From an archaeon (GTDB lineage: Archaea > Aenigmatarchaeota > Aenigmatarchaeia > GW2011-AR5), in contig JANQNA010000002.1 of the NCBI GenBank assembly GCA_028279825.1, positions 102,329 to 166,328 of the forward strand: a stretch of DNA of 64,000 bases. The letters run 5' to 3'. This document shows, one piece after another, positions 30,704 to 38,245 of this stretch. Under the pieces are notes generated by a model that saw only the letters and a list, made by a program, of their open reading frames with translations, did not search any database and had not been told where the DNA came from. A program made the translations under genes and the position numbers. Positions within the stretch are counted from its first letter, which is position 1. Every line of letters begins with the position of its first letter.

Positions 30704-31843
30704 TCACCCGAGCTGTGCTACTTTTTTTGCGGCTTCAATAAGTTTTTCCACGTCACTTTGATTATTGTACAGGTACAGTGAAGCTCTTACTGTTCCGTCT
30801 AACTTGTTCTTGTTGAACCAGTTGTGGCAGCAGTGATGACCTCCACGTAGAAGTACGCCGTGAGAATCGAACATCAAAGATGCTTCCGTGGACTTGACGC
30901 CTTCGATAATCATTGAAATAATACCGCTCCTGTCTTGAGATTCGTGTAGGATGCTTACTTTTTCTATCTGTGAAATTTGCTCTGTGGCTAACTTGTTTAA
31001 TCCAGCCTCGTGCTTTTCTATGTTTTTCATGCCTATCTTTTCCAAATATTCTACGGCTGCCCTGAATCCTATAATGCCTGCATAGTTCTGCAAACCAGCT
31101 TCGAAAGCCTCTGGAATCGGCAAGAATGTAGGCTTACCGTCATTCACGTTTGCCACGGTTCCTCCACCTACAAGAAAGTTGTCTAAATCAAGATCCTTCG
31201 ACACGTAAACTGCCCCGATGCTTGGCCCGAGCATTTTGTGTCCTGAGAAAGCGAATATGTCACAGTTTAGTTTCTTTACGTCTATCTCTTTGTGCGGAGC
31301 ACTCTGCGCACCGTCCACAACGAATACAGAGCCATTATCATGGGCTATCTTTCCTAACTCTTTTACAGGAAAACTCACTCCGTCTATGTTTGAAGTATGA
31401 ACAAGGGACACAACTTCTGCTTTAGGCAGGTCTAAATCTAGCTGTCCGGATTTTGTATTCACAAAATCATGATTGAACTTCAGCCATGGTAAAAGATTAG
31501 AATTATGCTCTTTGTCACTTGTAACAACTGTATCGTTCTTCTCAAGCTTTAGCGCGTTGGCAGCCAGGTTAAGCCCTTCTGTTGTATTTTTTGTGAAGAC
31601 TATTTCCTCGGGTTTTGCGCCCACGAATTTGGCTATTTTCTTTCTGGCTGTTTCAACTTCTTCCGTTACACGCTTACCTAACTTGTGAGAGCTTCTCTCG
31701 CCACAGGCTGGAAATTCATAGAAGTATTCATTCATAGCTTCGACTACCTGTTTTGGCTTCAGAGACATGCAGGCACTATCCAGATATGTATGTTTCTGCA
31801 ATACAGGAAAGTCCTCGCGAATCTTGTCTACATTCATGCACAT
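30704..31843 (-). CDS. sufS: Cysteine desulfurase, SufS/CsdA type
   Basis: 379-aa PLP enzyme that removes sulfur from cysteine for Fe-S clusters or thiolation. It begins VDKIREDFPVLQKHTYLDSA and has DGAQSAPH, the PLP lysine in FSGHKMLGP (about 203) and the active-site cysteine within RGGHHCCHNW (about 340), as in group II desulfurases. A tandem Cys (CC) is present. No SufBCD or scaffold gene is adjacent. It overlaps the DsbA-like gene end (31834-31843) and precedes the TylF-type gene. The ThiI gene at 38246 could use its sulfur. Confidence 0.85.
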   Translation of the reverse strand: MCMNVDKIREDFPVLQKHTYLDSACMSLKPKQVVEAMNEYFYEFPACGERSSHKLGKRVTEEVETARKKIAKFVGAKPEEIVFTKNTTEGLNLAANALKLEKNDTVVTSDKEHNSNLLPWLKFNHDFVNTKSGQLDLDLPKAEVVSLVHTSNIDGVSFPVKELGKIAHDNGSVFVVDGAQSAPHKEIDVKKLNCDIFAFSGHKMLGPSIGAVYVSKDLDLDNFLVGGGTVANVNDGKPTFLPIPEAFEAGLQNYAGIIGFRAAVEYLEKIGMKNIEKHEAGLNKLATEQISQIEKVSILHESQDRSGIISMIIEGVKSTEASLMFDSHGVLLRGGHHCCHNWFNKNKLDGTVRASLYLYNNQSDVEKLIEAAKKVAQLG

Positions 31844-32736
31844 GAACCCCTTATTTCTACACCTACTATCTGTTCAAAATCAGCAAAAGCTTTTATTCCT
31901 ACAAATGGACGGCCATTTACAAAGTAAGTAGGCGTTGCGAATATGTTGGCCTCGACGGCCTTGTCTCTTATCTGCTTTACAGCATCCCTGAATATATGGT
32001 CGTCCAGGCATTCGTTGAATCTGTTCATGTCCAGTTCAAGCTCTTCAGCAAGTTCTTTTATCTTTTCTATTGTTATGCTGTCTTGATTTTCAAATAGGAG
32101 ATCATGATACTCCCAGTATTTTTTCTGTTCTTCAGCACAATATGCTGCCTCTGCCGTCTCCCAGCTCAAGCCATGGTGTTCCAGAGGCATTGCCATGAAT
32201 GTGAAACTTACATTGTCACCGTACTTGTCTAGCAGCTGGTTACGGAATCCTTCTGCATCCTTTGTGTACGGGCATGCATAACATCCGACTTCAATTATTT
32301 CCACACTTGCGTCAGGATTGCCTAATGTAGGACCAAATGCTTCTATGGGTTTTATGTCTTTGACCCTTTCATCAAATGAACCGTCTAGTGCACCAAATAC
32401 GCAGAAATCACTGGAATACGGCCCGTTACAGTTTCCGTAGGCTATGTAGTTATATGCACCAAATGCCACGGCTGCCGTGGAGAAAAGCATCAGTATTAGT
32501 AGTATCCATGATAAAAATGCAAACCGCTTGAATACAAACCTGGCTAATTTAGGGCTTGTTTTGCTGATATTTGCGGTTATTTTTGCCTTCATTTCCTGGT
32601 CAAACTGGGTGTCGCAGGGTTTAAGCAGTAACTGTCTGCGCATACAGTGTATTGATTCACGAAAGTAACGTCTGTACTTGGTAGAAAACACACCTAGAAT
32701 GGCGAATATTAACAGGCCCGCAATACAGAATACCAT
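31834..32736 (-). CDS. Membrane-anchored DsbA-like thiol oxidoreductase
   Basis: 300 aa. Two membrane segments (about 1-18 and 74-94) flank a basic cytosolic loop containing two Cys. The extracytoplasmic thioredoxin-like domain has the active-site CYAC (152-155 in EVGCYACPYTKD), an all-alpha insertion and the cis-Pro region FATPTYFVNG. It fits DsbA/DSBA-like proteins acting on disulfides of secreted proteins. The cysteine-rich surface proteins of this window are plausible clients. Operon leader of the desulfurase and TylF-type genes. Confidence 0.8.
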   Translation of the reverse strand: MVFCIAGLLIFAILGVFSTKYRRYFRESIHCMRRQLLLKPCDTQFDQEMKAKITANISKTSPKLARFVFKRFAFLSWILLILMLFSTAAVAFGAYNYIAYGNCNGPYSSDFCVFGALDGSFDERVKDIKPIEAFGPTLGNPDASVEIIEVGCYACPYTKDAEGFRNQLLDKYGDNVSFTFMAMPLEHHGLSWETAEAAYCAEEQKKYWEYHDLLFENQDSITIEKIKELAEELELDMNRFNECLDDHIFRDAVKQIRDKAVEANIFATPTYFVNGRPFVGIKAFADFEQIVGVEIRGSCA

Positions 32737-32819
32737 AACAATCCTTCGAAGGAAAGTTTTAAATTCACTCTTTTTGCCTGTTGATATCGTTTTTTATACG
32801 TTTCTGATACAGTTTTCCC

Positions 32820-33185
32820 ATGAGTTCTAGAAAACTGCCTGATATGCTTGAAGCACAAAAAAATGCTCATGTTGTCAGAGTTGTTGTGTCAGAAGCTATT
32901 GTGGGTGATCCTGGTGTAGTTTCTACAGCTTATAACAACTTTAGTGGTGCTGCTAAATATGTTGAGGAACTGGTTAGCCAGAGAAGGGGTAATCTAGGAC
33001 CTAGATATATTGAGTTTGTTGATGCAAAAATGAAAGATGTAAGAACGGAACTTGATGTTCTTAAAAGTGCTGCGGAAACAGGAAAATATGAACATCATCG
33101 GGTTGTCAGCGCAATAACTGCTCTTGAGGGAACCCTTAAACCGATAAGAGACGATCTGGATACTCTAAAACAAGACAGTAGCTAA
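32820..33185 (+). CDS. Protein of unknown function (121 aa)
   Basis: Unrecognised, mainly alpha-helical protein starting MSSRKLPDMLEAQKNAHVVR, with coiled-coil-like segments near the C-terminus (TALEGTLKPIRDDLDTLKQD). A TATA-like TTTTTTATACG about 30 bases upstream supports a leaderless start. Its end overlaps the convergent MgtE-like gene by 21 bases. Confidence 0.6.
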   Translation: MSSRKLPDMLEAQKNAHVVRVVVSEAIVGDPGVVSTAYNNFSGAAKYVEELVSQRRGNLGPRYIEFVDAKMKDVRTELDVLKSAAETGKYEHHRVVSAITALEGTLKPIRDDLDTLKQDSS

Positions 33186-33875
33186 GACGGATATAATGAA
33201 CATGCTTCCGAAATCTCCCATGGATGTTGCTATAGGGATGAGGAAATTGTTTGGATCCTCTTTTTTCTTGAAAATGTACATACCGGCTACTATTGATATG
33301 ACGATAATCAGGCCGACCATGCACACCGCAGCAACCAGGGATACAAACATGGTTTTGAAGAGCAGCAACCATGAAAACTGGAAGCCTTTCAAAAGCGAAA
33401 CCCCAAATGCTAATACTCCTACATATACTGCAGAGATAAGGGCTACTATGAACAGTGTTGATATAAGGCTGTCCACTTCCTTTGTTTCCCACCATTTTTT
33501 CTTTATCTTCCCAAGGAACAACAAGGTTGTGAATTTGGTCGATGCTATCGTGCCAAAGCTGCCTATCATTGAGGACAAGGCAGGTAACAGGATTATGAGC
33601 GGTGCAAACGCAATCAACTTGCTCTCAACAGCCTGTAACTGAACCCCGCCCAGAGAGCTAATAATTGAAGCGAGTATCATTATCTTTATGCTTTCCTTGA
33701 CTATGACGGTTGTTATATGCGACTTTGGTCCGTATTCTTTCATGTAAAAGATTGTTTTGTAAGACAATCTGTGTTTTTTATGAATGTGATGAATCAGGTG
33801 ATGATGTCTATGCTTCTTTATTTTAGACACTTTATGCAATTCGTGCTGGGTTATCAAGTGTTTTCTCTTCCTCAT
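33165..33875 (-). CDS. MgtE-like transporter half with His-rich N-terminus
   Basis: 236 aa with about five membrane segments resembling one MgtE/SLC41 transmembrane domain (LLPALSSMIGSFGTIASTKF and IATSMGDFGSMFIISVLA). The cytosolic N-terminus is rich in His and Lys (KKHRHHHLIHHIHKKHR), suggesting metal binding. It overlaps the neighbouring half-gene by ATGA (33872-33875). The two halves together correspond to the fused protein at 44710. No MgtE regulatory or CBS domain is present. Divalent cation transport is inferred. Confidence 0.75.
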   Translation of the reverse strand: MRKRKHLITQHELHKVSKIKKHRHHHLIHHIHKKHRLSYKTIFYMKEYGPKSHITTVIVKESIKIMILASIISSLGGVQLQAVESKLIAFAPLIILLPALSSMIGSFGTIASTKFTTLLFLGKIKKKWWETKEVDSLISTLFIVALISAVYVGVLAFGVSLLKGFQFSWLLLFKTMFVSLVAAVCMVGLIIVISIVAGMYIFKKKEDPNNFLIPIATSMGDFGSMFIISVLATVLF

Positions 33876-34411
33876 GCAATCACCAATATTGCTGCAACCA
33901 GCGATAATATACTAATGACATCTCCCGTCATCGTGATGTAAGGTCCCATTATGTTGCTTGGGTCATGCCCACGCTTGAATATCCACAAGGTTGTAAAAAG
34001 CGTCAATGGCATCTGAATTGCGTTGGATATTATGCCTGCCAGCAGGGCAACAAGTATTATGTTAAGATTGTTTATTCCGAAAAACACGTAGCTTACGTAA
34101 TATGCCATTATACCTAAAAACAGGGAGATTGCAATAACCAGTATTATAGATGCCAGCATATTGCCGTGTATAATCTTCTTTCGCTCATGCCCGTATTTCA
34201 TCACACCGACAAACAAGCCTGACGTTAAACGTGCGGACATTGTGCCGGATATGTTTCCCCTCATTTCCATGAATCCCGGAAATAGAATGAACAGGGAAGG
34301 CACGAGATACAGCTTGTCAGTTGCAAATGTAAGCAGAAACCCGGCAAAAACACCGCCTGTCAGCGCGATCAATTGGCCGGACAATATCTCCCGGAAATCC
34401 TTGCAGATCAT
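33872..34411 (-). CDS. MgtE-like transporter, first half
   Basis: 179 aa with five hydrophobic segments. The signature LFPGFMEMRGNISGTMSARL resembles the MgtE membrane-domain motif (PGxxxMRGNxxG), and YITMTGDVISILSLVAAI matches its C-terminal TM with the metal-contacting Asp. Likely a heteromeric Mg2+ or other divalent cation carrier with the next gene. A TATA-like box lies upstream on the minus strand (ATATTTAATG region). Confidence 0.78.
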   Translation of the reverse strand: MICKDFREILSGQLIALTGGVFAGFLLTFATDKLYLVPSLFILFPGFMEMRGNISGTMSARLTSGLFVGVMKYGHERKKIIHGNMLASIILVIAISLFLGIMAYYVSYVFFGINNLNIILVALLAGIISNAIQMPLTLFTTLWIFKRGHDPSNIMGPYITMTGDVISILSLVAAILVIA

Positions 34412-34460
34412 TAAATATACTTGGTTTGCGTATAAAAATAGTTTATGCCAATAGATAATA

Positions 34461-35186
34461 ATGAATTATCAGTTTTACACGCGGTTGGCCAAGTACTATG
34501 ATCGTATATATCACTATGTTGACTACAGGGGTCAAACGGAATTTTTTCTGCATCTTATAGAACAATTCAACAAGTCTGGGAATAACAATATTCTTGACAT
34601 TGCATGCGGGACGGGTACGCATGCCGATCTTCTCCAAAAGAAAGGGTTCGATGTAACCGGTATTGACCTAAGCAGTGATATGCTTGACCAGGCTAAAAAG
34701 AAAAATGAGTTTGTGGAGTTTATTGAAGGTGACATGAAGACAATGAAGCCCAAGAAACAGTACGGCGTTGTTTTGTGCTTCTTCAATTCCATGCTCTACA
34801 ACACGAACAGGGAGGAAATGGTAAATACGCTGATAAATGTATATTCATGCCTTCATAAGGGAGGTATACTGGTATTTGACACGGTTGACAAATCTATTGG
34901 TGAGGAAGATTCGGATGAAGAATACTCGTATAGCGACGACAATCTTGACATAATCTTCAAACCCCACTGGGTTTACAAAAAGAATATCATGAAACTGGAA
35001 ATAGACTTCACACTGAACTTAGAAGTTATGCATGATACCCATTTAATGGGAGCGTTTAGCCTGAAAGAACTGGAGGAAATAGCAGAGCAGGTTGGTTTTG
35101 AGGTGATGGTTCTTAACAGGAATTTTGACCGTATAGAAGCAGCTGAAGGCAAGCATGCTATTTTTGTGTGCAAGAAGGGAGAATAA
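34461..35186 (+). CDS. Class I SAM-dependent methyltransferase
   Basis: 241 aa. Motif I ILDIACGTGTHADLLQKKGF, then VTGIDLSSDML and FIEGDMKTMKP, is of the methyltransf_11/25 type acting on small molecules. It starts MNYQFYTRLAKYYDRIYHYV, as many such enzymes do. Its TAA overlaps the ATG of the HAD-GNAT fusion gene, suggesting a two-gene operon. Substrate unknown. Confidence 0.8.
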   Translation: MNYQFYTRLAKYYDRIYHYVDYRGQTEFFLHLIEQFNKSGNNNILDIACGTGTHADLLQKKGFDVTGIDLSSDMLDQAKKKNEFVEFIEGDMKTMKPKKQYGVVLCFFNSMLYNTNREEMVNTLINVYSCLHKGGILVFDTVDKSIGEEDSDEEYSYSDDNLDIIFKPHWVYKKNIMKLEIDFTLNLEVMHDTHLMGAFSLKELEEIAEQVGFEVMVLNRNFDRIEAAEGKHAIFVCKKGE

Positions 35187-36292
35187 TGAGAGCAGTAATA
35201 TTTGACATGGACGGAGTATTGGTAAATAGTATACGAGCTCACTACAGATCTTTCAGAAAACTGTTTAGTGAGATGGGGATAAATTATTCCCTCAAAGAGT
35301 TTCTGGAACATGACATTACAGCCGGTACAATGAACGTTATACCTAGAGTGTTAAAGGAACATAACAAGAAGGGAAACGTAAAACTTCTGAGAAAACGGAA
35401 AAACTATCTGGTAAAAGATTCTAGAATACCTCTTTTTGCAGGGGTTTTGCCATTGATAAAACAACTTCACATGGAGGGTTTTAAACTGGCTGTAGCTTCC
35501 GGCGGAACTAAACCTTTTGTTCGTCTTATGATACGTAAACATAAGCTGAACAAGTACTTCCCTGTTGTTGTGACTGGTGAAGACAAGGTAAGACAGAAAC
35601 CTAATCCGGATATCTTTCTGAAGGCTGCATGGAAACTGAAAATGAACCCGAGAGAATGCCTGGTTATAGAGGATTCGCATAACGGTGTTGCTGCTGCTAA
35701 AAGGGCCGGTATGAAGGTAATAGGCCACAAAGTCAAGCTGGAGAAGCAAGATTTGAAGAGAGCGGATGCTATTGTCGGTAGTATGACGCAAGTTAATATG
35801 AGGCTAATCAAGGCACTGCTGAGACCGAATGTAAAGATAAGGAAATTCAAAAGAGAAGATGCCAAGGAAGTTGCAAAGATGTACAGGAATGTAGTCAGAT
35901 TTGTTAACTGCAGGCACTATAAGAAAAAACACATTCATGTCTGGTTATCAACTGCTACTGTAAAAACATTCTGGAAAAAAGAGAAGGGATCGAACCGTTA
36001 CGTGGCTACTATAAACGGAAAGATAGTTGGCGTAGGTGAATTCATGAAAGACGGTGATTTCCGGAGGTTGTATGTTCATAAAGATCATCAGGGTGAGGGC
36101 ATAGGGACTGCGCTGCTGAGGCGTATAGAGAAAGACGCGCACAAGAAGGGTATAAAACACCTGTGTTTGGGTTCATCTATCACAGGAAAAACGTTTTATC
36201 AGAAGCACGGTTATAAGTTTCTCAAAAACGATTTGTTGGATATACGTGGGCATAAGTTACCTATGCGCAAAATGAAAAAGAAACTGAAGTGA
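35186..36292 (+). CDS. HAD phosphatase-GNAT acetyltransferase fusion
   Basis: 368 aa. Residues 1-210 are a beta-phosphoglucomutase-like HAD hydrolase: nucleophile FDMDGVLVNS (7-16), LAVASGGTK, GEDKVRQKPNPDIFLKA and VIEDSHNGVAAA. Residues about 219-360 are a GNAT domain: KIRKFKREDAKEVAKMYR, then the acetyl-CoA loop VHKDHQGEGIGTALLRRIE and a C-terminal YQKHGYKFL. The two activities suggest dephosphorylation and N-acetylation of one small substrate such as an amino sugar; this is an inference. ATG 35186 overlaps the upstream stop. Confidence 0.85.
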   Translation: MRAVIFDMDGVLVNSIRAHYRSFRKLFSEMGINYSLKEFLEHDITAGTMNVIPRVLKEHNKKGNVKLLRKRKNYLVKDSRIPLFAGVLPLIKQLHMEGFKLAVASGGTKPFVRLMIRKHKLNKYFPVVVTGEDKVRQKPNPDIFLKAAWKLKMNPRECLVIEDSHNGVAAAKRAGMKVIGHKVKLEKQDLKRADAIVGSMTQVNMRLIKALLRPNVKIRKFKREDAKEVAKMYRNVVRFVNCRHYKKKHIHVWLSTATVKTFWKKEKGSNRYVATINGKIVGVGEFMKDGDFRRLYVHKDHQGEGIGTALLRRIEKDAHKKGIKHLCLGSSITGKTFYQKHGYKFLKNDLLDIRGHKLPMRKMKKKLK

Positions 36293-36322
36293 GTATAAAA
36301 ACCTTACGCCCCAACTGATTCT

Positions 36323-36574
36323 ATGGTAAAAAGAAAAAAGGTTAAGAGAAACGTAAACAAGAATGTAGCACAGAAAGGTGTAAAGGAGCACATAACCTGC
36401 CACGTAGGTGGCGGCGGATGTGGTGGTTGCTTTTACTTTCTTGGATTCCTAGGAGCACTAGTATACTACCTGTCTACGGCAACAAGCTTTACAGCAGGTG
36501 TTATAGGCTTCTTGAAAGCCATTGTGTGGCCGGCGTTTCTTGTTTTCGAATTGCTGACTCTTGTAGGAGCCTAG
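36323..36574 (+). CDS. Small Gly/Cys-rich membrane protein (83 aa)
   Basis: The basic N-terminus (MVKRKKVKRNVNKNVAQK) is followed by a HVGGGGCGGCFYFLGFLGAL segment and two hydrophobic helices. The Gly/Cys-rich start and the second helix with GFLKAIVWPAFLVFELL occur in a widespread small membrane protein family of unknown role. A TATA-like GTATAAAAACC lies about 30 bases upstream. Confidence 0.7.
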   Translation: MVKRKKVKRNVNKNVAQKGVKEHITCHVGGGGCGGCFYFLGFLGALVYYLSTATSFTAGVIGFLKAIVWPAFLVFELLTLVGA

Positions 36575-36621
36575 GCTTCTATTTTTCTTTTTTAATATTC
36601 TACGTTTTAATCAAATAAAGA

Positions 36622-36705
36622 GCGTTCGTAGTCTAATGGCAGGACCCAAGCCTTCCATCTACGAGAGGAAAGCTTGTGATCGGGGTTCGAATCCCCGCGA
36701 GCGCA
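36622..36705 (+). tRNA. tRNA-Gly (anticodon TCC) with 13-base intron
   Basis: Acceptor GCGTTCG/CGAGCGC, D arm GTCT-AATGGCA-GGAC, T arm CGGGG-TTCGAAT-CCCCG, discriminator A. Anticodon stem CAAGC/GCTTG encloses 20 bases. CTTC can pair with intron GAGG, leaving CAT and AAA bulges, so splicing out TCTACGAGAGGAA after position 37 gives loop CTTCCAA with anticodon TCC. Confidence 0.92.
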
Positions 36706-36710
36706 TAAGC

Positions 36711-36731
36711 ATTTTTCTTCATAAGAAAAAT
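36711..36731. terminator. Hairpin after tRNA-Gly
   Basis: ATTTTTCTT-CAT-AAGAAAAAT, a perfect 9-bp stem six bases downstream of the tRNA, followed by an AT-rich stretch. Probable transcript end. Confidence 0.45.
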
Positions 36732-36799
36732 CCTTAAGGCAAAAAGAATTATTATTTTGCGGTTTTCTTGTTTATATATTTTTTCAACATATCTTGTTG

Positions 36800-37843
36800 A
36801 TGCCCAGAAGCAGACCGTTCGAATTTTATGCTGCTCAGGTTGACAGACTCATGGAGAGACAGTATAATGCTGATCCTTCAACACGTCTTCTTATTGTTTT
36901 GGGCCAGCTAGGTAGTGCTGCAACGCATCGTTATCATAGCCCTGAGGTTAACCCAAAAGCAAGACCTTATGGTACTCCAAGTGATGACGAAGAGTCAGTT
37001 GGTCATATTCTTTTACAAACACTATTTTATGCACACGTTAGTGATATGAATGCAGAAAGATGTTTACAAATGGCTCTTGGAGACCCACAAGCTAGCTTTT
37101 CCGGTGGGCTATTACAACAATACATTGATCATGTTAGAGGACTTACGGATAGACAGCATGTTGTTGATCCTTCAGAACGGCTTCTTTTCGTTGCCCAACA
37201 CATAGGTAAGGCTGTAACACATGGATATCAGGATACTGGGATTAACCCAAAAGCAAGACCTAATCGTACACGTGGTAAGGAAGAAAGAACAATTGGTGAT
37301 ATTATCTTACATACTATGTTTTATGCAAATTTTAGGGGTATGGATTTAGAGAGGGGTTTAAACGCTGCTCTCAGAAACCTACATGCAGACGACTGGATGA
37401 GAATAGATTCCGTTGGAAATGAATATCTTAAAGGTATATCAGTTAATGATGAAAGTGTTGTGGGTGCTGCTTACGTTGATCCATTTTTGAAGCGCGGGCC
37501 TCCCGAAAAATCTGCAATGCAAAGAATTCTTGTTGCTTCGCATGCAAGACCTGAGGTTGTTAGTTATTTTGAGCATGTGAGAGGTATTGTAACCGATCAT
37601 GGTGGTAAGACGTGTCATGTGGCGAATATTGCCAGGGAAAGGGGATTTCCCTGTATTGTCGGAACCGGTAAAGCTACTGAGGTAATTGAAGATGGTACAA
37701 ATATACATCTTAATGGTTCCGATGGGACAGTTACTATTTTGGATAGCATTTCAGAATTTTCTAAAGCTATAGCACGTAAAGAACGTCAGAAAGAGGATGG
37801 AAGAAAGCCAACTCATAGAAAGAAATCTAAAAGGAAGAAGTAA
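36800..37843 (+). CDS. Fusion of two MazG-like domains with a PEP-utilizer phosphohistidine domain
   Basis: 347 aa. Two similar repeats, about 15-105 and 115-205, share QYNADPSTRLLIVLGQLGSA / QHVVDPSERLLFVAQHIGKA and GHILLQTLFYA..ERCLQMAL / GDIILHTMFYA..ERGLNAAL. These match the helical layout of MazG NTP pyrophosphatases but lack most catalytic Glu/Asp (only the second keeps GD). The C-terminal part (about 205-325) has TDHGGKTCHVANIARERGFP with the phosphorylatable His273, as in PEP synthase and PPDK swivel domains. The ATP-grasp and PEP-binding domains are absent. A basic tail ends it (KKSKRKK). No operon partner. Confidence 0.7.
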   Translation: MPRSRPFEFYAAQVDRLMERQYNADPSTRLLIVLGQLGSAATHRYHSPEVNPKARPYGTPSDDEESVGHILLQTLFYAHVSDMNAERCLQMALGDPQASFSGGLLQQYIDHVRGLTDRQHVVDPSERLLFVAQHIGKAVTHGYQDTGINPKARPNRTRGKEERTIGDIILHTMFYANFRGMDLERGLNAALRNLHADDWMRIDSVGNEYLKGISVNDESVVGAAYVDPFLKRGPPEKSAMQRILVASHARPEVVSYFEHVRGIVTDHGGKTCHVANIARERGFPCIVGTGKATEVIEDGTNIHLNGSDGTVTILDSISEFSKAIARKERQKEDGRKPTHRKKSKRKK

Positions 37844-37885
37844 TCCAGTCTGCCACGTAATACAAGTTATGTAGAATTAATGTTG

Positions 37886-37996
37886 TTACAGCTTGATATG
37901 GACACGCTCTCTCAGTTCCGGATGTTCCTTTTCAACATGGTATTCAAGTTCTGAGCGTGAGTCGAAAACTTCGTCGCACATGAGGCAACTTTCCAT
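37886..37996 (-). CDS. C2H2 zinc-finger micro-protein (36 aa)
   Basis: The frame starts MESCLMCDEVFDSRSELEYH and ends VEKEHPELRERVHIKL. Spacing C-x2-C-x12-H-x4-H, with a Phe and a Leu at the usual core positions, is a classical C2H2 finger, here with almost nothing else. GGTGGT precedes the ATG. A TATA-like ATAATATAG lies about 45 bases upstream. Not recorded by size-limited gene finding. Possible DNA, RNA or protein binding. Confidence 0.7.
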   Translation of the reverse strand: MESCLMCDEVFDSRSELEYHVEKEHPELRERVHIKL

Positions 37997-38055
37997 GACC
38001 ACCACTAATACATTACTGCAGAAACCTTCAAGACTCTATATTATAGTCAAAATTG

Positions 38056-38193
38056 TCATTTAGAAGTGGTTATCTTCTTCCTTTGGGTTTTTTCCAGGTG
38101 CACATGATAGATAGTGAATAAGATAACTATAACAGCCACAGCGAATATTGACCAAACCAGCTGTATTGGCGTTGGAGTAACGACTTCTATCAT
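38056..38193 (-). CDS. Single-span membrane micro-protein (45 aa)
   Basis: The frame starts MIEVVTPTPIQLVWSIFAVA, continues with the hydrophobic VIVILFTIY and ends in a basic tail (HLEKTQRKKITTSK). This predicts one transmembrane helix with the C-terminus inside. Its ATG is 24-30 bases from the TATA-like box it shares divergently with thiI, giving a leaderless transcript. Function unknown. Confidence 0.65.
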   Translation of the reverse strand: MIEVVTPTPIQLVWSIFAVAVIVILFTIYHVHLEKTQRKKITTSK

Positions 38194-38216
38194 AATTAGA
38201 TATTGGTTAGATTCAG

Positions 38217-38224
38217 TATATAAG
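38217..38224. promoter_or_regulatory. Shared divergent TATA box
   Basis: The sequence GTATATAAG (38216-38224) reads TATATAAG on the plus strand and CTTATATAC on the minus strand. ATG codons lie almost symmetrically at 38246 (thiI, plus) and 38193 (membrane peptide, minus), 26-27 bases from the centre at about 38220. One near-palindromic TATA element seems to serve two leaderless transcripts. Confidence 0.55.
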
Positions 38225-38245
38225 CGTTCCTTATGAATTTCAATT

